NCBI RefSeq assembly: GCF_900143215.1
Contig: NZ_FRDM01000010.1
Location: 91,108-155,107, forward strand
Source of the DNA: Geodermatophilus obscurus
Lineage (GTDB): Bacteria > Actinomycetota > Actinomycetes > Mycobacteriales > Geodermatophilaceae
Direction: 5' to 3'
DNA length: 64,000 nucleotides
Shown: one piece after another, positions 1 through 8,129 of the stretch
Position numbering within the stretch: the first letter of the stretch is position 1
Layout: each line of letters opens with the position of its first letter
Translations under genes and position numbers: made by a program
Notes under the pieces: generated by a model
Database searches by the model: none
Seen by the model: only the letters and a program-made list of their open reading frames with translations
What the model was told of the DNA's origin: nothing

Positions 1-509
1 TCGGTCTCGTGCGCCGTGATGCCGGCGTCCTCGAGCGCCTCGTTGAGGCCGATCTCCTGGGTGGCCATCGACTTGACCTTGACCACCTCGTCGGTGCCGG
101 TGGCCTGGACCAGCCGGGTGACGATCGCGTTGGCCTCGTTGGCGTCGCGGGCCCAGTGCACCGTGCCGCCGCGGGCGGTCACCTGGCGCTCGAGCTCGAC
201 CAGGTGCTCGTCGAGCCGGGCCATGGTGGCGGTCTTCAGCGCCTTGCCGGCCTGGCGCAGCTGCTCCCAGTCGGGCACCTCGCCGACGACCGCGGCCCGC
301 TTGGCGCGGATGGTGCTCGTCGCGTGGCCGAGGTTGGCCCGCAGCTGGCCGTCGCGGAGCGCGCCGCGGGCGGCGTCCGGGAAGGAGCGGTCGCCGCGCA
401 GGTGGCCGACCCCGCGGGGTGCGGTGGGCAGGCCGAGGAACGTCGTCCCCGACTTCGGCGCTCCCGGGGCCAGCGGCGTGGGCTCGGTGCGCTCGGGAGC
501 GGTGGTCAT
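1..509 (-). CDS. lutB: LutB-type iron-sulfur lactate utilisation protein (3' part outside window)
   Basis: Only the first 169 codons are inside the window; the gene runs off the left edge. The ATG (507-509) overlaps the lutA stop as ATGA, so the two are translationally coupled. The visible N-terminus (MTTAPERTEPTPLAPGAP) leads into the LUD-type domain of LutB, including the stretches RANLGHATSTIRAKR and EVVKVKSMATQEIGLNEAL that are typical of the family. By family knowledge LutB is the ferredoxin-like and LUD-domain subunit of the LutABC complex that oxidises L-lactate to pyruvate. The cysteine clusters would lie in the missing C-terminal part. lutC would be expected further left. Confidence 0.9.
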   Translation of the reverse strand, partial: MTTAPERTEPTPLAPGAPKSGTTFLGLPTAPRGVGHLRGDRSFPDAARGALRDGQLRANLGHATSTIRAKRAAVVGEVPDWEQLRQAGKALKTATMARLDEHLVELERQVTARGGTVHWARDANEANAIVTRLVQATGTDEVVKVKSMATQEIGLNEALEDAGITAHET

Positions 510-1300
510 GCCGACACCTCGGCAGTCCCCGCGGGGATGGCCGGCTGCGTGGTCTGGTGCGGGCTCACGGCGTCCTCCGTCGAGGCCAGGATCTCGGCCA
601 GGTGCACGGTGCGCGTCCCCGACCGCAGCCGGGAGAGCCCACCGCCGATGTGCATGAGGCAGGAGGCGTCACCGGCGGTGCACACCTCCGCGTGGGTGGA
701 CAGCACGTTGGCCATCTTGTCGGTCAGCATCGCCGTCGAGGTGTCGGCGTTCTTCACCGAGAAGGTCCCGCCGAAGCCGCAGCACTGCTCGGCGGCCGGC
801 AGCTCGACGAGGGTCAGCCCGCGGACCGCGCGCAGCAGCTGCAGCGGCCGGTCGCCCACCCGGAGCAGCCGCAGCGAGTGGCAGGTCGGGTGGTAGGTGA
901 CCCGGTGCGGGTAGTAGGCGCCGACGTCGGTCACCCCGAGGACGTCGACGAGGAACTGGGAGAGCTCGTAGGTGCGCCCGGCCAGCGCCTCGGCCTCGGC
1001 GGCCAGCTCCTCCTCGCCGGCCCGGCGCAGCACCATGGCCTGCTGGTGGTGGATCGAGGCCACGCACGACCCGGACGGCGACACGATCGCCTCGGCGCCG
1101 GCGAAGGCGCGCACGTGGTTGGCCACGATCGGCACCGCCTCGCGCCGGTAGCCGGTGTTGACGTGCATCTGCCCGCAGCAGGCCTGACCGGCCGGGACGA
1201 CGACCTCGTGGCCCAGCCGCTCCAGCAGCCTCGCCGTCGCCATCGCGACCTGCGGCGCCACCGTGTCCACCAGACACGTGGCGAACAGCGCCACCCTCAT
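506..1300 (-). CDS. lutA: LutA, (Fe-S)-binding CCG-domain protein of lactate oxidation
   Basis: The 264-residue product has two CCG domains (cysteine-rich, PF02754): GQACCGQMHVNTG near residue 40 and EQCCGFGGTFSVKN near residue 190. That is the arrangement in LutA/GlpC-type subunits that bind the Fe-S cofactor of lactate dehydrogenase complexes. Length fits the family (about 240-260). The ATG at 1298-1300 is preceded by a purine-rich GGGAGCGG on the minus strand. It is the first gene of a leftward lutA-lutB operon with a 4-bp overlap. Regulation is not visible; no GntR/LutR gene is in the window. Confidence 0.93.
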   Translation of the reverse strand: MRVALFATCLVDTVAPQVAMATARLLERLGHEVVVPAGQACCGQMHVNTGYRREAVPIVANHVRAFAGAEAIVSPSGSCVASIHHQQAMVLRRAGEEELAAEAEALAGRTYELSQFLVDVLGVTDVGAYYPHRVTYHPTCHSLRLLRVGDRPLQLLRAVRGLTLVELPAAEQCCGFGGTFSVKNADTSTAMLTDKMANVLSTHAEVCTAGDASCLMHIGGGLSRLRSGTRTVHLAEILASTEDAVSPHQTTQPAIPAGTAEVSA

Positions 1301-1488
1301 GCCGCTCCCTCCCGGTCGGCCGCGACGTCGCGGCGCACCGTGCTCGACCCGTCCCGCCGCTCCGCCGCCTGCCGGCCGAGCTCCTGTCGCGGCCGGCAGG
1401 CGGCGGCGACGTCGATGTCGTCATACCCCACGCGAGCGGGATCAGGGGACACCGGGACCCCGCCCCCGCCGGCTCCGGCCGCGGCGGA

Positions 1489-2058
1489 CTAGGTGCGGCC
1501 GCGCCGGTGCTCGATCGCCTCGAGCACCGTCGTGCGCCCCTTGCCGAGTTCGCGCTCGGCCCGCTCGGCGCGGTCGAGCTGGGAGCGCCCGGACATCTGC
1601 CCGACCCGCTTGCGCGCCTCGGCCGCGTCGACGTCGATCAGCTCGGCGGCCCTGCGGGCCTCCTGTGCCGCGTCGGTGTTGGCGACGTGCTGGTCCGCGC
1701 CGCTCTTCTTCCGGCGGTCGGTGGCCCGCTTCTCCTCGTCGCTCAGCAGCTGCCAGGCGGCGTCGGGGAGGTAGCGCGACGTGCCGTCGGAGCCGCGGGC
1801 GCGATCGCCGCCGTCGGCGGTGTGCCACTCCTGCTCGGTCCACTCCTGCAGGTGCTGCTGCGACGCGGTGCGCTCGCCCTCGTGCCGGTAACCGCCGCCG
1901 TTCGCCTCGTACTCGCGGGTGAGCAGCTGGCTCTTGCGGGCGCTCCACTGCCCGGGCCCCCCGCCGCGGTCGCCCGCCTTGATCTCCTCCTTGAGCCGCT
2001 CGCGCAGCTCCGGATCCGTGTAGTCGTCCGCGTAGTCCTCCGCCGACTTCCCGCTCAT
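1489..2058 (-). CDS. DUF5872-like hypothetical protein
   Basis: The 189-residue hydrophilic, strongly charged protein has no signal peptide or membrane segment. The N-terminal half carries a conserved-looking block with YTDPELRERLKEEIKAGDRGG, GGPGQWSARKSQLL and SDEEKRATDRRKK, which I associate with the DUF5872 family of actinobacterial proteins of unknown function. The C-terminal half (about residues 125-189) is rich in Ala, Arg and Glu and is probably helical. It is alone between lutA and the AraC-type regulator, both also on the minus strand but separated by 188 and 84 bases, so it is probably its own transcription unit. Function unknown. Confidence 0.7.
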   Translation of the reverse strand: MSGKSAEDYADDYTDPELRERLKEEIKAGDRGGGPGQWSARKSQLLTREYEANGGGYRHEGERTASQQHLQEWTEQEWHTADGGDRARGSDGTSRYLPDAAWQLLSDEEKRATDRRKKSGADQHVANTDAAQEARRAAELIDVDAAEARKRVGQMSGRSQLDRAERAERELGKGRTTVLEAIEHRRGRT

Positions 2059-2142
2059 GGGCGCCCGGGTACCCCGGGTGCAGTCGGTCCACCCACGCCG
2101 CCGGGGCCGGTCCGCGCCGGCGGGCTCCCGGACGTGCCGGGC

Positions 2143-3255
2143 TCAGGTGCCGACGGGCCGGTGGGCCCGGGCCGGTCGTCCCGTGCCGTCCGACCCGCCG
2201 GCGCGGGCGCGGGACGACTGCGCCCAGCGGCGCGGGCTGGTGCCCTTCCAGCGCCGGAAGGCGTGCACGAAGCTCGACGCCTCGGAGTAGCCGATGCGCT
2301 CGGCGACCTGCTCGATGCTCAGGCCCGCGGTGACCAGCAGCTCCTCGGCGAGATACTCCCTGGTCTGCTCGACGACGGCGCGGAAGCTCGTCCCCTCCTC
2401 GTCGAGGTGCCGGCGCAGCGTCCGCACGCTCAGGTGCAGCTCGGCGGCCACCTGCTCCTGGCCGGGCATCCGCCGCGGGTCCCGCAGCAGCAGGTCGCGC
2501 ACCCGGCCACTGGTGCCGCGGCGGGACTGGCGGCGGTCGAGCAAATCACGGCACTGCGCCTCGCACAGGGCGGCGGTCAGCGGGGCTGCCTGGGGGAGGG
2601 GGGAGTCGAGCAGCCCGGCGTCGAAGGCCACGACCGAGCGCGGCGCCGCGAACACCGGCCGCACCCCGAAGGCCGCCTCGTACGGCCCCGGGTCCGGGGG
2701 GTCGGGCAGCCGCAGCGCCACGCGCAGCGGCACCACCGCCTGGCCGAGCCGCTCCCGCCAGAGCTGCAGCGCCGCCGTGCTGTCGCGCAGCAGGACGAAC
2801 CGCCGCACCGGCTCGGGCAGGTCGAGGTCGTCGAAGAAGAACGCGACCTCGCCGTCCCCCTCCTGCGCGCTGATGCGGGTCAGGGCGTAGGTGAGGTCGA
2901 GGAAGCGCATGGCCACCGCGTTGCTCTCCCGGATCGTGCGGCTGGAGAGCAGCGCGAAGCCCCAGATCCCGTAGGTGGTCAGCCGGTAGCGCGCGCCCGC
3001 CGCCAGGCCGATCGTCTCGGGCAGCGCGTCGGCGAGCGTGGCGATGAGGCGCACCTCCTGCGCGGCGGTGATCTCCGCGGCCGGGTCGTTGAGTGCCGCC
3101 TCGTCCATGCCGGTGCCGGCGAGCACCCGTGCGGCCGGCAGGCCGTGCTCGGCCGCGAGCGCGCACAGCAGCGCCGCGCTGCCCGTACCGCGGGCGGCGG
3201 CGTCGACGGGATTGGCCGGATCTATCAACTCGTGGCCGATCGTGCCATGGCTCAC
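2143..3255 (-). CDS. AraC-family transcriptional regulator (arabinose_bd type)
   Basis: With the GTG at 3253-3255 the product is 370 residues (VSHGTIGHELIDPANP). Residues about 30-220 fit the N-terminal ligand-binding domain PF12625 found in OruR/ArgR-like AraC regulators. The C-terminus holds the double helix-turn-helix, with VAAELHLSVRTLRRHLDEEG and IEQVAERIGYSEASSFVHAFRRWKG as the two recognition blocks. It is divergent from the monooxygenase-esterase pair across 60 bases, so it most likely regulates that pair in response to a substrate or ester. The open frame continues far upstream across the monooxygenase on the opposite strand; that extension is a GC-frame artefact. Start position is moderately certain. 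Confidence 0.85.
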   Translation of the reverse strand: MSHGTIGHELIDPANPVDAAARGTGSAALLCALAAEHGLPAARVLAGTGMDEAALNDPAAEITAAQEVRLIATLADALPETIGLAAGARYRLTTYGIWGFALLSSRTIRESNAVAMRFLDLTYALTRISAQEGDGEVAFFFDDLDLPEPVRRFVLLRDSTAALQLWRERLGQAVVPLRVALRLPDPPDPGPYEAAFGVRPVFAAPRSVVAFDAGLLDSPLPQAAPLTAALCEAQCRDLLDRRQSRRGTSGRVRDLLLRDPRRMPGQEQVAAELHLSVRTLRRHLDEEGTSFRAVVEQTREYLAEELLVTAGLSIEQVAERIGYSEASSFVHAFRRWKGTSPRRWAQSSRARAGGSDGTGRPARAHRPVGT

Positions 3256-3279
3256 ACCCGGATCGCTTCCTACCGTCCG

Positions 3280-3295
3280 TGTGGTCCAGATCACG
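3280..3295. promoter_or_regulatory. Candidate CRP/GlxR-like operator
   Basis: TGTGGTCCAGATCACG lies in the 60-base divergent spacer between the AraC regulator and the monooxygenase. It matches the CRP-family consensus TGTGA-N6-TCACA at 8 of 10 defined positions, the two outer A/T pairs being replaced by G/C. It ends 20 bases before the monooxygenase ATG. Cyclic-AMP receptor control of a ketone catabolic pair would make sense, but the match is imperfect and the spacer is short. Confidence 0.35.
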
Positions 3296-3315
3296 AGGAG
3301 AGCGGAGGTGCGGGC

Positions 3316-4815
3316 ATGACGCTGACCGAACGGGCAGTGGAGGCGGCACAGGAGACCGAACACGTCGACGTGCTGATCGTCGGTGCCGGGATCTCCGGGA
3401 TCGGAGCCGCCCACCACCTGAGGGAGCGGTTCCCCGGCAGGTCCTTCGTCGTCCTCGATGCGCTGGAGGCCCGCGGCGGCACCTGGTGGACCCACCGGTA
3501 CCCCGGTGCCCGCTCGGACAGCGACCTGTTCACCTTCGGCTACCGGTTCAAGCCGTGGCGCGGGCCCTCGATCGCGACCTCCGGGGAGATCCTCTCCTAC
3601 CTCGACGAGGTCATCGACGAGGACGACCTCGCCGAGGTGATCCGCTACCGGCACCGGGTCACCGCTGCCAGCTGGTCCACCGAGGACCGGCGCTGGACGG
3701 TGGAGGTCACCCGGGAGGACACCGGGGAGCAGCTGCGGTTCACCACCGGCTTCCTGTGGATGTGCCAGGGCTACTACGACCACTCCGGCCCCCACCGGCC
3801 GCAGTGGGCGGGCATGGACCGCTTCGGCGGCGTGGTCGTGCACCCGCAGCAGTGGCCCGACGACCTCGACCACGCCGGCAAGCGCGTCGTCGTCATCGGC
3901 TCCGGCGCCACCGCGGCGACCCTCGTCCCGGCCCTGGCGCAGACCGCCGGGCACGTGACGATGCTGCAGCGGTCGCCGACGTTCTTCTTCGCCCGACCCA
4001 AGACCCACGAGCTGGCGGAGACGCTGCGCGCCCTGGACGTCCCGGACGAGTGGACCCACGAGATCCTCCGGCGCGCCTACATCGCCGAGAGCGACGAGAT
4101 CACCCGGATGTCGTTCGAGTCCCCGGACGAGCTGCGGGCGTTCCTCATCGAGTCGATGCGCCCGCTGCTCCCCGAGGGGTTCGACATCGACAAGCACTTC
4201 AACCCCCGCTACCGCCCGTGGCAGCAGCGCCTCGCCGTCGTCCCCGACGGGGACCTGTTCACGGCCCTGCGCGAGGGGACGGCGTCGGTGGTCACCGACA
4301 CCATCGAGACGTTCACCGAGACCGGGATCCGGCTGACCTCGGGGGAGGAGCTCGAGGCGGACGTCGTCGTCACCGCCACCGGCTTCGACCTGAGCCTCTT
4401 CGGCGGGGTCGCGTTCACCGTCGACGGCGAGCCGGTCGACTTCCCCGAACGCGTCACCTGGCGCGGCGTGATGATCAGCGGCGTGCCGAACATGGCCTAC
4501 GTGTTCGGCTACTTCCGCAACAGCTGGACGCTGCGGGCCGACCTGGTCAGCGAGTTCGTGTGCCGGCTGCTGGCGCACATGGAGGAGCAGGGCGCCACGA
4601 CCGTCGTCCCCACCCTGCGTCCCGAGGACGCCGACATGCCGCTGCTGCCGTGGGCCGACCCGGAGAACTTCAACGCGGGCTACGTGCTGCGCTCGATGCA
4701 CCTGCTGTTCAAGCAGGGCGACCGCGAGCCGTGGACCCATCTGCAGGAGTACGCGCACGAGCGGACGGCGCTGCCCGCTGCCGACCTCGACGACAAGTCC
4801 CTGCAGTACAGCTGA
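3316..4815 (+). CDS. Flavin-dependent Baeyer-Villiger monooxygenase
   Basis: The 499-residue product has two Rossmann dinucleotide sites, VGAGISGIG near residue 22 (FAD) and IGSGATAAT near residue 195 (NADPH). The class B Baeyer-Villiger fingerprint FxGxxxHxxxWP is present as FGGVVVHPQQWP near residue 169, and an ATGFD motif sits near residue 355. Such enzymes use NADPH and O2 to insert oxygen next to a ketone carbonyl, giving an ester or lactone. The ATG at 3316 follows GGAGGTG, a good ribosome site. The next gene is an esterase 84 bases downstream, so the pair probably converts a ketone to alcohol plus acid, as in acetone/methyl ketone pathways of Gordonia. EthA-like roles are also possible; the substrate cannot be read from sequence. 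Confidence 0.92.
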   Translation: MTLTERAVEAAQETEHVDVLIVGAGISGIGAAHHLRERFPGRSFVVLDALEARGGTWWTHRYPGARSDSDLFTFGYRFKPWRGPSIATSGEILSYLDEVIDEDDLAEVIRYRHRVTAASWSTEDRRWTVEVTREDTGEQLRFTTGFLWMCQGYYDHSGPHRPQWAGMDRFGGVVVHPQQWPDDLDHAGKRVVVIGSGATAATLVPALAQTAGHVTMLQRSPTFFFARPKTHELAETLRALDVPDEWTHEILRRAYIAESDEITRMSFESPDELRAFLIESMRPLLPEGFDIDKHFNPRYRPWQQRLAVVPDGDLFTALREGTASVVTDTIETFTETGIRLTSGEELEADVVVTATGFDLSLFGGVAFTVDGEPVDFPERVTWRGVMISGVPNMAYVFGYFRNSWTLRADLVSEFVCRLLAHMEEQGATTVVPTLRPEDADMPLLPWADPENFNAGYVLRSMHLLFKQGDREPWTHLQEYAHERTALPAADLDDKSLQYS

Positions 4816-4899
4816 GCCGCAGCAGCGGTCCACCGGCGGACGCCGACGCGCGCCGCCGCGCACCCCACCACCCCCATCACCGAAGGTCAGGAGATCCCC

Positions 4900-5835
4900 G
4901 TGCCGGTCGATCCGCACACCGCCGCCCTGCTCGCCGTGCTCGACGAGTCCGGCGCGCCGCCCATGTACGAGGGGAGCCCCGAGGCGGGGCGCGCCCTGTA
5001 CCTGCAGCTCACCCACGGCGCCCGGACCCCCGAGCAGATCGTCCCCGTGGCGAGCACCGAGGACCGCACCGTCCCCGGCGCCGAGGGCGAACTCCGGGCG
5101 CGGGTCTACCGGCCCGAGGGCGAGGGGCCCTTCCCGACCGTCGTCTTCCTCCACGGCGGCGGCTGGGTGATCGGCGACCTGGACACCCACGACAACATGG
5201 CCCGCAACATCTGCCGGGGGTCCCGCGCCGTGGTCGTCGCGGTCGACTACCGGCTGGCCCCTGAGCACCCGTTCCCCGCTGCGGCCGACGACGCGGTGGC
5301 CGCGGCCCGCTGGGTGGCCCGGCACCTGGACGAGTTGGGCGGGGACGACCGGCTCGCGGTCGCCGGCGACAGTGCCGGCGGCAACCTCGCCGCGGTCGTG
5401 GCCCAGCAACTCACCGCCGACGGCACCCCGCTGGCCGGGCAGTTCCTCATCTACCCCGCCGTCGACGCCGAGGGCGAGTACCCCTCCCGCGTGCAGAACG
5501 CCAAGGGCTACTTCCTCGAGAGGGACACGATGGACTGGTTCTACGGGCACTACGCCGGAGCCTGGGAGGACGCGAAGGACGCCCGGTTGTCCCCGCTGCA
5601 CGGCGCCGACCTCTCCGGCCTGCCGCCGGCGGTCATCGTCACCGCCGAGTACGACCCGCTGCGCGACGAGGGCGAGGCCTACGGCGAGGCGCTGGAGGCG
5701 GCCGGGGTCCATGCCGACGTACGGCGCTACGACGGCCTGATCCACGGCTTCTTCGACATGGGGACGGTTTCGCCCGCCGCCCAGGCCGCCATCGACGAGA
5801 GCTGCGCGCGCTTCGGGGCCCTCATCCGGAAGTGA
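4900..5835 (+). CDS. Alpha/beta-hydrolase esterase (hormone-sensitive lipase type)
   Basis: The 311-residue enzyme has the HGGGW oxyanion-hole motif near residue 86 and the nucleophile elbow GDSAGG with Ser about 159, both diagnostic of the HSL/Aes branch of alpha/beta hydrolases. The remaining triad residues are likely Asp in AEYDPLRDEG and His in GLIHGFF near the C-terminus. GTG at 4900 follows AAGGTCAGGAG. It lies directly after the monooxygenase on the same strand, so it probably hydrolyses the ester made by that enzyme. The protein is cytosolic (no signal peptide). Substrate range is inferred from context only. Confidence 0.9.
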   Translation: MPVDPHTAALLAVLDESGAPPMYEGSPEAGRALYLQLTHGARTPEQIVPVASTEDRTVPGAEGELRARVYRPEGEGPFPTVVFLHGGGWVIGDLDTHDNMARNICRGSRAVVVAVDYRLAPEHPFPAAADDAVAAARWVARHLDELGGDDRLAVAGDSAGGNLAAVVAQQLTADGTPLAGQFLIYPAVDAEGEYPSRVQNAKGYFLERDTMDWFYGHYAGAWEDAKDARLSPLHGADLSGLPPAVIVTAEYDPLRDEGEAYGEALEAAGVHADVRRYDGLIHGFFDMGTVSPAAQAAIDESCARFGALIRK

Positions 5836-5935
5836 CCCCCCGGGGTCCGGCCGTGCCCGGCCCCGTCCGGCGGACCCGCCGGACGGGGCCGGGCACGGTG
5901 GCGTGGGGGGCACCGCGGCGCCCGGGGCCGCGCGG

Positions 5936-6259
5936 TCAGCCGGTACCGGCGCCGCGCTCCCGGCCGGTCAGCACGCGGGTGACCGCGGGGGAGGGGCGCA
6001 GCTCCACCGGCCGGCCGGCGAGCTCGGCGGTCTCGACGTGGTCGAGCAGCAGCTCGCGCCCGGGCTCGGACAGCGCGGTGACCGAGCGGGCGTCGATGCG
6101 GTCGATCCGCGCCGGCTCGCGGCCGTAGCGCCGCCAGAACGCTTCGACGGCAGCGGCGTCGACCGCGCCGGCCAGGCAGAGCAACCGCCCGCCGGTGGTG
6201 TTCAGCAGGCGGACGACGCCGCGCCGGGTCGCGGGGTTGTCGGGGGTCTGCGGGCTCAC
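5936..6259 (-). CDS. STAS-like anti-sigma antagonist-type protein
   Basis: The 107-residue product (VSPQTPDNPATRRGVVRLL) has the pattern of a short STAS domain: a strand-helix start (TTGGRLLCLAGAVDAAAVEAF), then RIDRIDARSVTALSEPGRELLLDHVE, where the usual DLSxVxFxDSSGL segment is replaced by IDARSVTALSEPG. It may therefore lack the phosphorylatable Ser. Two tandem GTG codons (6260-6262 and 6257-6259) could start it; I chose the inner one. The open frame extends further upstream but reads antisense into ilvA. It lies between convergent esterase and divergent ilvA. Function is inferred from fold resemblance only. Confidence 0.6.
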   Translation of the reverse strand: MSPQTPDNPATRRGVVRLLNTTGGRLLCLAGAVDAAAVEAFWRRYGREPARIDRIDARSVTALSEPGRELLLDHVETAELAGRPVELRPSPAVTRVLTGRERGAGTG

Positions 6260-6344
6260 CACCCCAGCGTGCGTCGACCCCGGCCGGCCCGGCACCGCGC
6301 GGCCTCGACCCGGCGCCCGGACGCCGGTCGCGGAGGATGGACGC

Positions 6345-7628
6345 GTGGAGAACCGCGTCGACGTCGCAGACCCCGGGACGGCGGAGCGCTTCGGCGCCGA
6401 GGTCGAGGCGGCCGCTCGCCGGCTGGGCGGGGTGGCCGAGCGGACGCCGCTGCAACGCAGCGCCCGGCTGTCCGGCGCCACCGGCGCCGACGTCTGGGTC
6501 AAGCGGGAGGACCTGCAGGTCGGCCGCTCCTACAAGATCCGCGGCGCCTACAACACGATCAGCCAGCTCGACGCCGCCCGGCAGGCCGCCGGCGTGGTGT
6601 GCGCCAGCGCCGGCAACCACGGGCAGGGCGTCGCCTACGCCTGCCGGGCGCTGGGCGTGCGCGGCTCGGTCGTCGTCCCGGGGACGACGCCGCGCCAGAA
6701 GCGGGACCGCATCGCCGCGCTGGGCGGGGAGACGGTCGACCTGGTCGTCACCGGCGACTCCTACGACGAGGCGGCGGCCGCCGCGCTGACCCTCGCGCGT
6801 GACACGGGGGCGACCCTGGTGCCCGCCTTCGACGCCGTCCCCACCGTGGTCGGGCAGGCGACCGTGGCGCTGGAGCTCCTCGAGCAGCTGCCCACGCCGC
6901 CGGACGTCGTGGTCCTGCCCGTCGGCGGCGGCGGCCTGCTGGCCGGCTGCGCGACCTGGCTGCGGCTGCACAGCCCCGGCACCCGCGTCGTCGGGGTCGA
7001 GCCGGCCGGGGCGGCGAGCATGGCCGCGGCGCTGGCCGCCGGGACGCCGGTGGAGCTGCCGCAGCTGGACACCTTCGTCGACGGCGCCGCGGTCCGCCGG
7101 GTCGGCGACGTGACCTACCCGCTGGTGCGCGACGCGGGTGCGGAGCTGGTCGCGGTGCCGGAGGGCCAGATCTGCACCGAGATGCTCGACCTCTACCAGG
7201 TGGACGGTGTCATCGCCGAGCCCGCCGGGGCGCTGGCGACCGGCGCGCTGACCGGCGGGCTGGTGCCCGTCGAGCCGGGGCAGACGGTGGTCTGCCTGCT
7301 GTCGGGCGGCAACAACGACGTCAGCCGCTACGGCGAGGTGGTCGAGCGCTCGCTGGTGCACCGCGGCCTCAAGCACTACTTCCTCATCGAGTTCCCGCAG
7401 GAGCCCGGCGCGCTGCGCCGCTTCCTCGACGAGGTGCTCGGCCCGGACGACGACATCGTGCTGTTCGAGTACGTCAAGCGGGACAACCGGGAGACCGGGG
7501 CGGCGCTCACCGGCATCGAGCTCGGCAGCGCGGCGGACTTCCCGGCGCTGCTGGCGCGGATCGAGGCCAGCCCGCTGCGCATCCAGCACGTCGCCCCGGG
7601 GACGACGGCCTACCGCTTCCTCATCTGA
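6345..7628 (+). CDS. ilvA: Threonine ammonia-lyase (threonine dehydratase), ACT-like tail
   Basis: The 427-residue PLP enzyme has the Schiff-base lysine in SYKIRGAYN (Lys64), the phosphate-binding glycine loop PVGGGGLLAG and the CASAGNHGQG motif. It deaminates threonine to 2-oxobutanoate, the first step towards isoleucine. A C-terminal region of about 85 residues (HYFLIEFPQEPGALRRFL) is the ACT-like domain of the IlvA subfamily, so isoleucine feedback control is likely. GTG at 6345 gives the family length; longer in-frame starts read into the divergent upstream gene. A GNAT gene follows after 7 bases and is probably co-transcribed. Confidence 0.93.
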   Translation: MENRVDVADPGTAERFGAEVEAAARRLGGVAERTPLQRSARLSGATGADVWVKREDLQVGRSYKIRGAYNTISQLDAARQAAGVVCASAGNHGQGVAYACRALGVRGSVVVPGTTPRQKRDRIAALGGETVDLVVTGDSYDEAAAAALTLARDTGATLVPAFDAVPTVVGQATVALELLEQLPTPPDVVVLPVGGGGLLAGCATWLRLHSPGTRVVGVEPAGAASMAAALAAGTPVELPQLDTFVDGAAVRRVGDVTYPLVRDAGAELVAVPEGQICTEMLDLYQVDGVIAEPAGALATGALTGGLVPVEPGQTVVCLLSGGNNDVSRYGEVVERSLVHRGLKHYFLIEFPQEPGALRRFLDEVLGPDDDIVLFEYVKRDNRETGAALTGIELGSAADFPALLARIEASPLRIQHVAPGTTAYRFLI

Positions 7629-7635
7629 GGTCCCC

Positions 7636-8121
7636 GTGGCGACCGAGGTGACCACCCGCCCGCTCACCGCCGGCGACCGCGAGCTGCTGCGGACGGCGAC
7701 CCTGGCGAACGTGAACCGGTCGGGGGAGCAGCGGTTCACCTCCCGCGACGTCGACGAGCGGCCCGACCTGCGCCACTACACCGTGTTCCGGCCCGAGCGC
7801 GGCGACCTCGGGTTCGTGGCCGGGACCCGGGGCCTGACCGTCGGCGTCGTGTGGGCGCTGTTCCTCGACGGCGACGACCCGGGCTACGGGTTCGTGGCGG
7901 ACGGCGTCCCGGAGCTCGGCCTCTCCGTGTGGTCCGGCCACCGCGGGCGGGGCATCGGCGGCGGGCTGCTGCGGCAGGCACTCGACGAGGCCCGCCGGCG
8001 GGGGATCGGGCGGGTGAGCCTCAGCGTCGAGGCCGGGAACCCGTCGGTGCGCCTCTACCGCTCGGTCGGGTTCGCCCCGGTGCCGGGCGCCGCCGACGGG
8101 ACGATGGCCGTCGACCTGTGA
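7636..8121 (+). CDS. GNAT-family N-acetyltransferase
   Basis: The 161-residue protein has a GNAT fold. The acetyl-CoA pyrophosphate loop is visible as SGHRGRGIGGGLLRQAL (R-x-x-G-x-G type) near residue 105, followed by ISLSVEAGNPSVRLYRSVGF, the typical strand 5-helix 4 segment. The GTG start lies 7 bases after the ilvA stop, so it is probably translated from the same message. The substrate is unknown. It converges on the reverse-transcriptase gene, with 8 bases between the stop codons. Confidence 0.85.
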   Translation: MATEVTTRPLTAGDRELLRTATLANVNRSGEQRFTSRDVDERPDLRHYTVFRPERGDLGFVAGTRGLTVGVVWALFLDGDDPGYGFVADGVPELGLSVWSGHRGRGIGGGLLRQALDEARRRGIGRVSLSVEAGNPSVRLYRSVGFAPVPGAADGTMAVDL

Positions 8122-8129
8122 GCCGGGGG

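Noticed and set aside
2143..5913. A 1256-codon minus-strand open frame
   Set aside because: Only the AraC part is protein-like; the rest is antisense to the monooxygenase and esterase, a common artefact in GC-rich DNA.
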